A stretch of DNA of 64,000 bases from Terrimesophilobacter sp038243605 (GTDB taxonomy: Bacteria; Actinomycetota; Actinomycetes; Actinomycetales; Microbacteriaceae), in assembly GCA_038243605.1 (NCBI GenBank), contig JBBSQX010000004.1, positions 1 to 64,000 of the forward strand. The letters are read 5' to 3'. The notes under the pieces were generated by a model that made no database searches, was not told where the DNA came from, and was given only the letters and a program-made list of their open reading frames with translations. The position numbers were made by a program, and so were the translations under genes. Of the stretch, positions 31,210-39,635 are shown in pieces (position 1 is the stretch's first letter; each line of letters starts with the position of its first letter).

Positions 31210-32400
31210 TCAGCTTTCGGGAACCGGCTCGATCGGTAGCTTGCGAACGCGTGCCCGGCGGCGGCGGCGCTCGGGGATCATCGAGCGCATCTCTTCAAGC
31301 TTTCCGAAGCACAGCAGGCGGTCGCCGGCCTCCAGAACCTCGTTCTTCTTTGGGTTTGGAATAACGGCCGTTCCGCGGTGCACGGTGAGCGTCGTGATGT
31401 CGCGCTCCCACAGCCCGGCCTCTTTCATCGTTTTACCGACGAGGTCAGCACCTGCGTGCACAAGAATTTCGGCCACTCCGTACCCGGTCGAGATACTGAG
31501 CCGCTGACGCACATCCACCTCTGGGAAGGCCACCTGGTTGCCGATGTGGTCGATGATCGCACCAGCAACGTCTAGCCCAGTCGCGCGCTCAATGCCCTCA
31601 AGCCCAGGGGACGAGTTGACCTCCATGACGAGAGGGCCGTCGTTGCCCTCCAGCATGTCGACACCCGCAACGCGCAAGCCCATGATCTGTGCTGAACGCA
31701 CTGCCGCCTGCTCGTAGGCCGGGGTCAGCTCTACTGGCTCTACGGTGCCTCCACGATGCACGTTCGAGCGGAACTCGTCGCCCACCGCCACGCGCCGCAT
31801 CGCTGCGACGACCCGGTCGCCAACGACGAGGGCCCGGATGTCTTTTCCGCGGCTCTCCGAAACAAACCTCTGAATGAGCACGTTTTGCTTTGTTGAGTGC
31901 AGTGTCTCAATGATCGCCTCCGCGACCTTGATTTCTGGTGCAAGGATCACGCCGATGCCCTGCGTGCCCTCGAGGAGTTTGATCACCACGGGTGCGCCAC
32001 CGACGCGTTCGATTGCCCTGCGCACATCCGCCCGGTTATTCACGAACGCGGTGGCGGGCATGCTGATGTTGTGGCGCGAAAGAATCTGGGAGGCCCTCAG
32101 CTTGTCGCGTGAGTTCGTGATGCCGTTTGCGGTATTCGGCGTGTAGACATCCATTTGCTCGAACTGGCGCACCACTGCGGTACCAAAATAGGTGATCGAG
32201 TTGCCGATGCGGGGCAGGATCGCGTCGTAGTCGGAGAGCAGCTTTCCGCGGTACTGCAGGTCGGGTTCGTCGCCAGAAAGGTCGATCGCGAAGCGCAAAG
32301 TGTTGAGAACTTTCACCGTGTGGCCGCGTTGCTCGGCGGCCGTGCGAAGGCGAATTGTCGAATAAGCGTGCGGCGCTCGCGAGAGAATGGCCAATTTCAT
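31210..32400 (-). CDS. RimK-like ATP-grasp ligase with C-terminal RCK/TrkA-C domain
   Basis: A 396-residue fusion. Residues 1-290 are a RimK (ribosomal protein S6 glutamate ligase)-like ATP-grasp enzyme: MKLAILSRAPHAYSTIRL, NGITNSRDKLRASQILSRHN, VVIKLLEGTQGIGV (ATP lid), DIRALVVGDRVVAAMRR, and the Mg-binding VMEVNSSPGLEGIE. Residues about 320-390 (ILVHAGADLVGKTMKEAGLW, EAGDRLLCFGKLEEM) resemble a TrkA-C/RCK-C ligand-binding domain, an unusual addition that could sense a small molecule. The start at 32400 has AGGA upstream; the longer frame to 32754 is antisense to the next gene. Confidence 0.88.
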   Translation of the reverse strand: MKLAILSRAPHAYSTIRLRTAAEQRGHTVKVLNTLRFAIDLSGDEPDLQYRGKLLSDYDAILPRIGNSITYFGTAVVRQFEQMDVYTPNTANGITNSRDKLRASQILSRHNISMPATAFVNNRADVRRAIERVGGAPVVIKLLEGTQGIGVILAPEIKVAEAIIETLHSTKQNVLIQRFVSESRGKDIRALVVGDRVVAAMRRVAVGDEFRSNVHRGGTVEPVELTPAYEQAAVRSAQIMGLRVAGVDMLEGNDGPLVMEVNSSPGLEGIERATGLDVAGAIIDHIGNQVAFPEVDVRQRLSISTGYGVAEILVHAGADLVGKTMKEAGLWERDITTLTVHRGTAVIPNPKKNEVLEAGDRLLCFGKLEEMRSMIPERRRRRARVRKLPIEPVPES

Positions 32401-32422
32401 GGTGCAGTCCTGCCAAGATGGT

Positions 32423-32899
32423 GTGGTGAATGAAGAACTCCATTCAAGCACCATCGTCGGATGGCGTGAATGGGTGAGCCTTCCGGGTATCGGAGTTCCC
32501 TGGATCAAAGCCAAACTCGACACCGGCGCGCGCAGTTCAGCACTGCACGCGTTCGACATTGAAGAGGTTGAGGGCGGTGACCGCGTTCGTTTCAAAGTGC
32601 CACCGTGGCAGCTCTCCACCGAAGACGTCGTCGAGGTGGAAAGCGTTGTGCACGATCGTCGCGTGGTGCGCAGCTCCTCCGGCCACGAAGAGGAACGCTT
32701 CGTCATCCTTCTCAACATCGAGTTGGCTGGGCACACAGTGACCGCCGAAACCACACTGAGTCAGCGAGACCAGATGGACTTTCGCATGCTCATTGGCCGC
32801 GAAGCGTTGCGGCAAGGTTTTCTTGTGAACCCACGCAAGTCGTTTGTTTCCCAGCGTGCGCCAAAACTGGTGCGCCGGCGCAACCGCGGCCAGCACTGA
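32423..32899 (+). CDS. Putative ATP-dependent zinc protease (RimB-like, DTGA motif)
   Basis: About 158 residues from GTG 32423 (32426, or ATG 32399, are alternatives). VGWREWVSLPGIGVPWIKAK followed by LDTGARSSALHA is the signature of the putative ATP-dependent zinc protease family, with the DTGA of retropepsin-like folds. Members are repeatedly linked to RimK. VTAETTLSQRDQMDFRMLIG and REALRQGFLVNP close the domain. The divergent RimK gene starts only about 22 bp away, so both promoters must overlap the coding ends. Confidence 0.8.
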   Translation: MVNEELHSSTIVGWREWVSLPGIGVPWIKAKLDTGARSSALHAFDIEEVEGGDRVRFKVPPWQLSTEDVVEVESVVHDRRVVRSSSGHEEERFVILLNIELAGHTVTAETTLSQRDQMDFRMLIGREALRQGFLVNPRKSFVSQRAPKLVRRRNRGQH

Positions 32900-33025
32900 C
32901 CTGCAGCATGGTGCCGAAGTGCGCATCGTCGCACAGCACTGTTTCACAGTGCATACCTGCGTACCGCAAATTGCCCCCTGGCGCTGTGCCTTGTGCGCTC
33001 GTCTCGATGGATCCCGCATAATCGA

Positions 33026-33397
33026 ATGGTGGCGGATGAACCAGTGCCAAAAGAGGCAGAGAACCAACCATCGCTCGCTGGCCTCGGCCGCGAGATCGAG
33101 TTGTTGGCATCAGCGGCCCTAGTTCGTAGCGAATCCTCTGAGGAGGTATTCGATCGGGCTGCGGTGCTGCGTGACAACGCCATGGGCATTATCTACGACG
33201 GAGACGGCTCCAGCGACGAGGAACGCATCGGTCGCCTGCTCGCGCTCGTGCCAGCACTTCTCACCGTGGTGGATGAGGCGCGGGACACGATTGGTCGACT
33301 GCGTGAGCTAGTTGGCGAAGCCGATCCGGAGAAAGCCATCAGCCCGTGGGATGCGGCTGGTCGCTCGGCTCCGGACCGACCCGACTGGAATCGCTAA
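33026..33397 (+). CDS. Conserved hypothetical protein (123 aa)
   Basis: An acidic helical protein starting MVADEPVPKEAENQPS at 33026. Two helical blocks (LAGLGREIELLASAALVRSE and ALVPALLTVVDEARDTIGRL) and a Pro/Asp-rich end are visible. There are no membrane segments. It converges with the DUF4349 lipoprotein gene and the two stop codons overlap by 4 bp. The family is unknown to me. Confidence 0.6.
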   Translation: MVADEPVPKEAENQPSLAGLGREIELLASAALVRSESSEEVFDRAAVLRDNAMGIIYDGDGSSDEERIGRLLALVPALLTVVDEARDTIGRLRELVGEADPEKAISPWDAAGRSAPDRPDWNR

Positions 33398-34467
33398 GCC
33401 TTACCCGGCTTCTTCGGTGCTGACTTTGTTGGCGCTGGCACTGTTGACACTGACGCCGTTGGTGCTGGTGTTGAGGGTGCGACAGCTTCGACCCCTACAG
33501 CGTCATGCGCCGCTGCGGTTCCAGGTTCTGCGGCCCCCTGCGCCGCTGCGGTCCCTGGCGCTGCAGCGTACGGCGAGAAACTTGCGGGGTTTGCGGCCCT
33601 AGTTGCTGCACGGCGGCGACGGGCTCGCTTTACCCAAACGATGACGATCAGGGCGATGAGCCCGGCGGCGGCTAGCCACGGTACGAGCACACCGAGCACG
33701 ACGAGCGCGCCAGCCCAGAAACCTACGAAGGCATTCCAGCCTGAGACGAGCCCGGTCCAGAAGTTGTCTGGGTTAGGAACTGGGGCGTTGGCTTCTGCCT
33801 CCAAGTAGAGGTTCACCGTAGAGAGCTGAACCTGATCGTCGAGGTTACGCTTCTGCGCCTGCAGGCTTTCGAGGTCAGCCTGTCGCTGCGAAAGGGCGGA
33901 CTCAACGGCGAGAAGATTCTCGGTCGAGGTGGCCTGCGACATGAGCGTCAGCAGCCTGTCTACGGATGTTTGCAGAGACGTGATTCGGGCGTCGAGGTCA
34001 GTGGATTCTGCGGTGACATCCAGCGCGTTGATGGAGGTATCGCGCGCAATTCCCAGCTCCTTCAACTCGTCGAGAGCCTGAGTCAGCTTCCCGGAAGGGA
34101 TGCGCAGGGTGAGCTGTGCGCTGCCAGGGGAATCCGCGGTGGCAGAACTTTCACTGCGGTACGAGACGCTGCCGCCGAACTTGCCGGCAATTTTCGAGGC
34201 ATCATCCGCAGCGGTGAGCGGCTTAGTGACGGTCACTGTGAGATCCACAGTGGTGATGATTTGTGGGCCCACCACGTTCATCGCCTTGTCTTCCGCGGGC
34301 CCGAATGTCGTGGTGTCCCCGCCGATCAGGCTCTCCGATGCGCCCGCTGGCCCGCGCAAACTGCTATCGCTTGTCGAACCGCCGCTCATGGATGCAAACC
34401 CGGGCGCGCATCCGGTCAACAGCGCAGCAGAAAGTGCCAAAGGCACGAGGATCAGTGTTCGTCTCAT
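33394..34467 (-). CDS. DUF4349-type lipoprotein
   Basis: A 357-residue membrane-anchored protein starting MRRTLILVPLALSAALLTGC at 34467, a signal peptide ending in a lipobox (LTGC). The middle matches DUF4349: VGPQIITTVDLTVTVTKPLT, GGSVSYRSES, LTLRIPSGKLTQALDELKEL and a coiled coil ending LAVESALSQRQADLESLQAQ. One membrane helix lies at about residues 255-290, followed by an Arg-rich stop-transfer and an Ala/Pro/Thr low-complexity tail of about 70 residues. Members are extracytoplasmic proteins of unknown role. Confidence 0.85.
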   Translation of the reverse strand: MRRTLILVPLALSAALLTGCAPGFASMSGGSTSDSSLRGPAGASESLIGGDTTTFGPAEDKAMNVVGPQIITTVDLTVTVTKPLTAADDASKIAGKFGGSVSYRSESSATADSPGSAQLTLRIPSGKLTQALDELKELGIARDTSINALDVTAESTDLDARITSLQTSVDRLLTLMSQATSTENLLAVESALSQRQADLESLQAQKRNLDDQVQLSTVNLYLEAEANAPVPNPDNFWTGLVSGWNAFVGFWAGALVVLGVLVPWLAAAGLIALIVIVWVKRARRRRAATRAANPASFSPYAAAPGTAAAQGAAEPGTAAAHDAVGVEAVAPSTPAPTASVSTVPAPTKSAPKKPGKA

Positions 34468-34651
34468 GTGCCCAACATATCCGCGCTGATAACGAACACA
34501 CCACCCAACGTTTTGCATGACTCGTGCGTCACCGAATATTGGCGTCTCGTCAAAGACGACTGAGAGCCCGCTGTGCGAACCGCAAAACGCGCCACCCCCA
34601 CAATAGGGTCAATGCTTACAGGCTGACGAAAACGAACTCAGGAGGAACATC

Positions 34652-34870
34652 ATGGGACTGTTTGACAACGCTAAAGATGCCGCAGAAGCCACCGGTGAGA
34701 AGATCGGTGACGTTGCGGAAGACATGAAAGACCGCGTCGAAGATCAGTTGGATGCGCTCAAAGCAGATGCCGAGGTGAAGAAAGCCGAAGCGGATGTGAA
34801 GAAAGCTGAGGCAGATCGCGACGCCACTCACGCCAAGAACGACTACAAAGAAAAACTTCGCGACAGCTAA
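34652..34870 (+). CDS. Small charged coiled-coil protein (72 aa)
   Basis: Starts MGLFDNAKDAAEATGEKIGD with an AGGAGGA ribosome binding site. The sequence is a continuous amphipathic helix with internal repeats KKAEADVKKAEAD. It resembles small CsbD/YtxH/LEA-like stress proteins, though no specific match is certain. A strong terminator follows within 20 bp, so it forms a single-gene unit. Confidence 0.75.
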   Translation: MGLFDNAKDAAEATGEKIGDVAEDMKDRVEDQLDALKADAEVKKAEADVKKAEADRDATHAKNDYKEKLRDS

Positions 34871-34884
34871 TGTCGCGCGAGCGG

Positions 34885-34916
34885 AAGGGGATCGGCGCGG
34901 GCTGATCCCCTTTTTG
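34885..34916 (+). terminator. Intrinsic terminator after the coiled-coil gene
   Basis: AAGGGGATC pairs with GATCCCCTT (9 bp stem) around a GC-rich loop, immediately followed by TTT, giving a classic rho-independent terminator. Confidence 0.88.
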
Positions 34917-34999
34917 CGTAATTGCAGCATGCGCCACGCTGGTCGCTAAAGTCGAAGACCCGCCGGTTGATGCCCCTCCCGGTGGGCGATACTGAAGAC

Positions 35000-35785
35000 A
35001 TGGGTTTTTTCGATCGGTTTCGCCGTTCTCGCCCTCCGCTTCTGCATGTGGCGAGTGACGAGGGCAGTGGCCCTGTGGTTTTGCTCGTGCACGGGATCGC
35101 CTCATCCTCCGCCACCTTCGACCTTCTCATTCCACTTCTCATCGGCAACCACCGAACCATTTCGATCGACCTTCTCGGGTTCGGTGAGTCGCCATCACCG
35201 AAGGGCGCCCGTTACACGATCGAAGAGCACGTGTCTGCGCTCGCAAACACCATTGAGTCGCTCGCGCTCAAAGAGAAGTTTGTCCTTGTCGGGCATTCCA
35301 TGGGAAGCCTCATTGCCACCAGGTATGCCGCGAGACATCAGCACAAGTTGGTAAAACTGGTGCTCGTGAGCCCTCCCGTATACGTTAATCCGGCGGCCAT
35401 TGGCGACCCGAGAGAACGCGCCGCAATGGACCTCTATTTGCGGGCCTACGAGTATCTGAGGACAAACAAGAAGTTCACGATGCGAAACGCATCCATGCTC
35501 GCAAGGATCTCGCCGATCAAGAACGTGTTAGAAGTGTCGGAGCGCAACTGGAACGCCTTCGTGATGTCATTGCAGAATCTGATCGAATCTCAGACCACGA
35601 TTAGCGACCTCGCCTCGGTTACCGTGCCGGCAGAGTTTATCTATGGCAACCTCGACCCGTTCCTGAACTCTGCTGGTCTTCGCATTGTTCGCCAGCTCAG
35701 AAACGTCACCATGCACAAGGTCGACGCGAACGACCACCTCATCCGGCACCGGATGGCGCGGGTTGTTGCCACCGCCATCGGCTGA
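35000..35785 (+). CDS. Alpha/beta-hydrolase
   Basis: A 261-residue hydrolase starting MGFFDRFRRSRPP at 35000. The oxyanion-hole motif VVLLVHGIASSSATF, nucleophile elbow VLVGHSMGSL (Ser), acid residue in EFIYGNLDPFLN (Asp) and catalytic His in DANDHLIRHR are all present. The DLLGFGES motif after strand beta-4 is typical of lipase/epoxide-hydrolase-like members. Substrate unknown. The aldo/keto reductase starts about 20 bp after it, so they may share a transcript. Confidence 0.88.
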   Translation: MGFFDRFRRSRPPLLHVASDEGSGPVVLLVHGIASSSATFDLLIPLLIGNHRTISIDLLGFGESPSPKGARYTIEEHVSALANTIESLALKEKFVLVGHSMGSLIATRYAARHQHKLVKLVLVSPPVYVNPAAIGDPRERAAMDLYLRAYEYLRTNKKFTMRNASMLARISPIKNVLEVSERNWNAFVMSLQNLIESQTTISDLASVTVPAEFIYGNLDPFLNSAGLRIVRQLRNVTMHKVDANDHLIRHRMARVVATAIG

Positions 35786-35806
35786 CAGAAAACCTAGACT
35801 GAGATA

Positions 35807-36793
35807 ATGAAGCTCAACACGGTGCAACGCGCAAATCTCACTGTCTCAGCGATTGGCTTAGGAACGTGGCAACTTGGCGCCGACTGGGGTGACGTAGACG
35901 AGGCGGATGCCAGAGCAGTGCTAGATGCCGCTGCGTCCAGTGGCGTGACTTTCTTCGACGCGGCAGATGTTTACGGCGACGGACGCAGCGAGACCATCAT
36001 CGGCGGGTACCTCGCCGACAACCCGCAGCTCGACATTTTTGTGGCGACGAAGATGGGCAGGAGGATGGAGCAAGAGCCCGCCAACTATTCGATGGCCAAC
36101 TTCCGTTCGTGGACTGACCGCTCGCGTCGCAACCTGCGCATGGACACGCTCGGACTTGTCCAGTTGCACTGCCCGCCCACCGCCGTGTATTCCATGGATA
36201 GCGTGTTCGACGATCTCGACACTCTCGTTGCGGAGGGCGCGATCGCCGGCTACGGAGTCAGTGTGGAGACCACAGCTGAAGCGCTCACTGCGATTGCCAG
36301 GCCGGGGGTGTCGAGCGTGCAGATCATCCTGAACGCTTTTCGGCTCAAGCCGCTCGATGAGGTTCTTCCTGCCGCGCGCGCGGCAGGGGTGGGAGTGATC
36401 GCACGCGTTCCGCTCGCCTCAGGGCTCCTGAGCGGTCGCTACAGTGCCGATACGACGTTTGCCGCGAACGATCACCGCACGTTCAATCGCCACGGCGAAG
36501 CATTCGACGTCGGGGAGACCTTCTCAGGTGTCGACTTTGAGAAGGGTGTCGCGGCGGCGCAGGAGTTCTCCACATTGGCCGCATCGCACGGACTGCAACC
36601 AGCGACAGCAGCACTTGCCTGGGTGTCTCAGCTTGATGGCGTGAGCAGTGTCATCCCCGGGGCGCGCAGCGTGCAGCAAGCGCAAGCAAATGCGGCGGCC
36701 GGGGCAGTGGCACCACTTGGGCAGGAGTTCACGGATGCCGTGACGGCCCTGTACGACAGCTACTTTCGCGAGGCCATCCACCCGCGATGGTGA
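35807..36793 (+). CDS. Aldo/keto reductase
   Basis: A 328-residue NADP(H)-dependent reductase of the aldo/keto reductase superfamily. LTVSAIGLGTWQLGADWGDV opens the barrel; the catalytic region shows FFDAADVYGDGRSE (Asp, Tyr), VATKMGRR (Lys) and DTLGLVQLHCPP (His). GVIARVPLASGLLSGRY and SVIPGARSVQQAQAN form the cofactor-binding end. Substrate cannot be predicted. Confidence 0.9.
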   Translation: MKLNTVQRANLTVSAIGLGTWQLGADWGDVDEADARAVLDAAASSGVTFFDAADVYGDGRSETIIGGYLADNPQLDIFVATKMGRRMEQEPANYSMANFRSWTDRSRRNLRMDTLGLVQLHCPPTAVYSMDSVFDDLDTLVAEGAIAGYGVSVETTAEALTAIARPGVSSVQIILNAFRLKPLDEVLPAARAAGVGVIARVPLASGLLSGRYSADTTFAANDHRTFNRHGEAFDVGETFSGVDFEKGVAAAQEFSTLAASHGLQPATAALAWVSQLDGVSSVIPGARSVQQAQANAAAGAVAPLGQEFTDAVTALYDSYFREAIHPRW

Positions 36794-36899
36794 CACAGCG
36801 CGCTACCCGGTACCGTCTATTACCGGATTGCGTGTGATCTAGTCGGTGAGACCAACCACCGTATATTCGCGCGAGGCATCCGGGCTCACGATGCGATGT

Positions 36900-36961
36900 T
36901 TTGTCTGCGATGCTGATGTTTGGACCGCCGCATCGCAGACAAACCGCCGCATCGCAGGCAA
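36900..36961. repeat. 14 bp inverted repeat plus 18 bp direct repeat
   Basis: TTTGTCTGCGATGC (36900-36913) is a perfect reverse complement of GCATCGCAGACAAA (36930-36943) with a 16-base loop. The right arm lies in an 18 bp unit CCGCCGCATCGCAGACAA that is repeated with one change at 36944-36961. It sits between two convergent genes in a 170 bp gap and may be a bidirectional terminator or mobile palindrome. Confidence 0.7.
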
Positions 36962-36964
36962 GTT

Positions 36965-37930
36965 CTACCGGACTCCGACCGCGGAGAGCCTCGCGCGAAT
37001 CGACGAAGGAGAGATCGCGACGGCCCAGTCCCATCGAATGAAGCCATGATCTGCTGCGCGCAGGTCATCCTCTCTCGCCTTCTCGTCGAGCACGACCTGC
37101 GAGGGGGTTCTTCCCTTCATGAATGCTGGGTCGGTGTACTTCCACTTGCCATCGAACTCACCGATGACATTGAACTCGGGCCACCAGAAGTCAACGATCC
37201 ACATTCTTCCGCTCACTCCGCGAAGAGTAATTTGCAACTGAGGCGCGGTAATTCCTGCACGGTGGATGCTAGCCCTGCTCATCGACTCCCCGGGCAGATC
37301 GGCACGTGCGTCCGCGAACTCAATCACGCGCCTCGCCTTGGCGACGCCCTGATGGAGCGGGATTCCGATGAGTTCGGATAGAAGGTCGTCGCGAGTCAAC
37401 TGCGTGGCGGGCACTTCATCGATCGGATGTGCGCTCCGCCTTAGTGCCGCATCAGTCACCGTGACGGCGGTGCCAAACGATGATGTGCGCGCGACATCCA
37501 CGACGGTGCGTGCAAGTGTGGTCGTACGCAGCTGGTCAATGAAGTCAAATCCGTCGGGAACGCCGATGGTGTGGCGAAAGACCGAAGCATCCGACCGCCC
37601 ACCCGCGGCAGAATCGATCGTGATGTGAACCTTCCGGGGCCACGCTCCGACCCGCGGGAGCCTCCACAGCGCCGCGGCAGAATCGTGCGAGAGAAGGGCG
37701 TGTTGGCCGAGGCGACTCGCAACGCCGGTGATCTGGGTTCGATATCGAACATGTCGGTCCATCGCGGCCCAGGTGGCTGCTTCGATATAGACACCTCGGG
37801 CTACGGCGACAAGTTCACCACGCCTGGCGCGCTGCGCCACAACGGATCGCTCTCTGCCGGAGAGCAGGTGACGGACATGAAGAAGGTTCGTCGGTGTTGT
37901 GGTTGTGATTGCAGTTGCGATGTCCAGCAT
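36965..37930 (-). CDS. AbiEi-like antitoxin-domain / DUF559-like protein
   Basis: A 321-residue protein starting MLDIATAITTTTP at 37930. The N-terminal third (HLLSGRERSVVAQRARRGEL, VAVARGVYIEAATW, HALLSHDSAAALWRLPRVG) resembles the AbiEi-type winged-helix antitoxin domain. The C-terminal part (MWIVDFWWPEFNVIGEFDGK followed by WKY, EKAREDDLRAADHGFIRWDW) resembles DUF559/Vsr-like nuclease-fold proteins, with D, E and K in nuclease-like positions. No AbiEii toxin gene is adjacent. Such orphan proteins are common in actinobacteria. The frame extends further upstream to 38623 through unlikely sequence, so I use the internal ATG, though no strong ribosome binding site is visible. Confidence 0.7.
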   Translation of the reverse strand: MLDIATAITTTTPTNLLHVRHLLSGRERSVVAQRARRGELVAVARGVYIEAATWAAMDRHVRYRTQITGVASRLGQHALLSHDSAAALWRLPRVGAWPRKVHITIDSAAGGRSDASVFRHTIGVPDGFDFIDQLRTTTLARTVVDVARTSSFGTAVTVTDAALRRSAHPIDEVPATQLTRDDLLSELIGIPLHQGVAKARRVIEFADARADLPGESMSRASIHRAGITAPQLQITLRGVSGRMWIVDFWWPEFNVIGEFDGKWKYTDPAFMKGRTPSQVVLDEKAREDDLRAADHGFIRWDWAVAISPSSIRARLSAVGVR

Positions 37931-38167
37931 TCCGACATGGTGCGGCTTTCGAGGCTGCCGCCGGGGCGGCATCCGCACATCTGTGGAGAACGTGGGCACC
38001 GTGAAGCCAACGCGGTGAAGAGCTGTAGTTCTGCGAACTTTGTGGAGACCTGCAGGTGGTTTTTCCACACGCAGAGGGGGGCTAACTGTGGTCCTTGCGG
38101 AGGCGGTTAAGACGGCGATGCGGTGTTTTGTGTTCGGTGTGGGGGTTTTTGGCACCCCCTCCCACAC

Positions 38168-38186
38168 AAAAAACCCCAAACCGGGG
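38168..38186 (-). terminator. Probable terminator after the MFS gene
   Basis: On the minus strand CCCC-loop-GGGG is followed by TTTTTT, about 30 bp behind the MFS stop. A larger overlapping palindrome (GTGTGGG...CCCACAC, about 38136-38167) may add to it. The stem is short, so confidence is modest. Confidence 0.45.
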
Positions 38187-38214
38187 AGGGGGCGAGACTC
38201 GCGCCGGGCGCAGG

Positions 38215-39429
38215 CTACGGCATGAGCGTTTGGATGGGCTCCGTGTCGGGGATGGGGCTTGAGTCGCGCCCGCGAAGGTCGGGGTGCGCGCGTCGGAAGA
38301 TGGTGGGCACCAGGAATCCGAGGAAAGCAAAGACGATAGCGATCCAGAATGCGCCGGGGGAGTCGAATCCGTCGATCATGAATCCGGCAAGGGCTGAGCC
38401 GAGAGCCGCGCCGATGAGCTGGCCAGTGCCGACCCATCCGTAGGCCTCCGCGGTTTCGCTGAACTTCACGCTTGCTGACACGATAGTGAACATCACAGCG
38501 AGGGCGGGAGCGATGCCGACACCGGCGATAGCGAGGGTGATCGCCAGCCACCAGAAGTTCATGAAGGCGGCCGCGCACGCCATGCCAACGAACACGCCGA
38601 ACATTCGGAAGGCGAGAGCCCATGGCCCGATGGGGCGGTGCCCGAACGCGAGGCCACCGATGAGTGAGCCGACGGCGAAGATCGACAGCACGATGCCGGA
38701 TTGTGGGTCACCTTCTCCAAACGTCGCGACGACGCCAGCCTCGACGGCCGCGCACGCGCCGACGAGCAGGAACCCGGTGACGGTCGCCAGCATGACGGGC
38801 GGCCTGGTGAGAACTGCCCCGAGTTTTCGTCGCGCGCGCGGGATAGCGACTCGACCAACCTCTGGCGAGGAAATGAACCAGATACCGCCGACCACCATGA
38901 AGATGAGTGCGACGGTGATGGCCGCCACGGGGCTCACCTGCATCGCGACGAAGGTGGCGATGACGGGGCCACCGATCCAAATGAGTTCTTGAGCGGAGGC
39001 ATCCAGCGAGTAGAGCGGTGTGATCTGGGTCGAGTTGACGAGCTTCGGATAAATGGTGCGCACGGCCGGCTGGATGGGCGGGTAACTGAGCCCGGCGATG
39101 AAGCCGATGATCATGTACATGACGACGGGGAGCTTCGGTGCGAACGCGATCACTCCCACGGCGGTCGCACACACGACCATGGTGAGAATGAGGACTTTTC
39201 GGATGCCCCACACGCCCATCCATCGACTCGTGAGGGGGCCCGCGATAGCCTGACCGACGCTCGTTGCGGCGAGCACAAGGCCCGCGGCGCCGTAGGAGTG
39301 ATGAATGCGTTCGATGTGAATGAGGAACGCGAGCGAGAGCATGCCGCTTGGGAACCTGGCGACCAGTTGCGAGCCCATCAGGCGCGCGACTCCGCGAGTT
39401 CTGAGGAGGCTCCAATAGCTGTCGTTCAC
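38215..39429 (-). CDS. Major facilitator superfamily transporter
   Basis: A 404-residue protein with about twelve hydrophobic segments. Loop motifs GAAGLVLAATSVGQAIAGPL and SRWMGVWGIRKVL (motif A-like between helices 2 and 3) and the symmetric repeat around GSLIGGLAFGHRPIGPWALA identify the MFS fold. The length and lack of a large central loop suggest a drug or metabolite exporter; the substrate is unknown. The start at 39429 is preceded by a 350 bp gap that also holds the nrd control region. Confidence 0.88.
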   Translation of the reverse strand: MNDSYWSLLRTRGVARLMGSQLVARFPSGMLSLAFLIHIERIHHSYGAAGLVLAATSVGQAIAGPLTSRWMGVWGIRKVLILTMVVCATAVGVIAFAPKLPVVMYMIIGFIAGLSYPPIQPAVRTIYPKLVNSTQITPLYSLDASAQELIWIGGPVIATFVAMQVSPVAAITVALIFMVVGGIWFISSPEVGRVAIPRARRKLGAVLTRPPVMLATVTGFLLVGACAAVEAGVVATFGEGDPQSGIVLSIFAVGSLIGGLAFGHRPIGPWALAFRMFGVFVGMACAAAFMNFWWLAITLAIAGVGIAPALAVMFTIVSASVKFSETAEAYGWVGTGQLIGAALGSALAGFMIDGFDSPGAFWIAIVFAFLGFLVPTIFRRAHPDLRGRDSSPIPDTEPIQTLMP

Positions 39430-39531
39430 AAGGGTTCAAGTCTATGGGGGGCGACCGCTCTTCCCCGCCGATTGGGGCGTTGAGAACGTTCCTCTTGACA
39501 CGGCAACAATGTCGGTGGTGCACGCAAGAAT

Positions 39532-39582
39532 CTATTCACAGGCTGTGCAAAACTCGGGCAACTTATCCACACCTGTGGATGA
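39532..39582. promoter_or_regulatory. DnaA-box-like cluster upstream of nrdA
   Basis: A perfect DnaA box TTATCCACA (39563-39571) is followed after 2 bp by an inverted near-box TGTGGATGA (39574-39582), and CTATTCACA (39532-39540) is a one-mismatch box upstream. In E. coli DnaA binding controls nrdAB; a similar link between replication initiation and dNTP supply is plausible here. Confidence 0.6.
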
Positions 39583-39587
39583 CACGC

Positions 39588-39635
39588 CCACTACATGTGG
39601 GGTTAGACGAATGCGCGACACCCGCTATATAGTGG
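39588..39635. promoter_or_regulatory. Two NrdR-box-like sites
   Basis: ACCCGCTATATAGTGG (39620-39635) fits the NrdR consensus acaCwwtATaTwGtgt at 12 of 16 positions, and CCACTACATGTGGGGT (39588-39603) fits at about 11. Their centres are 32 bp apart, about three helical turns, as expected for tandem NrdR boxes that repress class I RNR operons. Confidence 0.6.

Noticed and set aside
38000..38623. Upstream extension of the AbiEi-like frame to 38623.
   Set aside because: It is Arg/His/Pro-rich, antisense-like over the MFS gene, and lacks domain features; the protein begins well at 37930.
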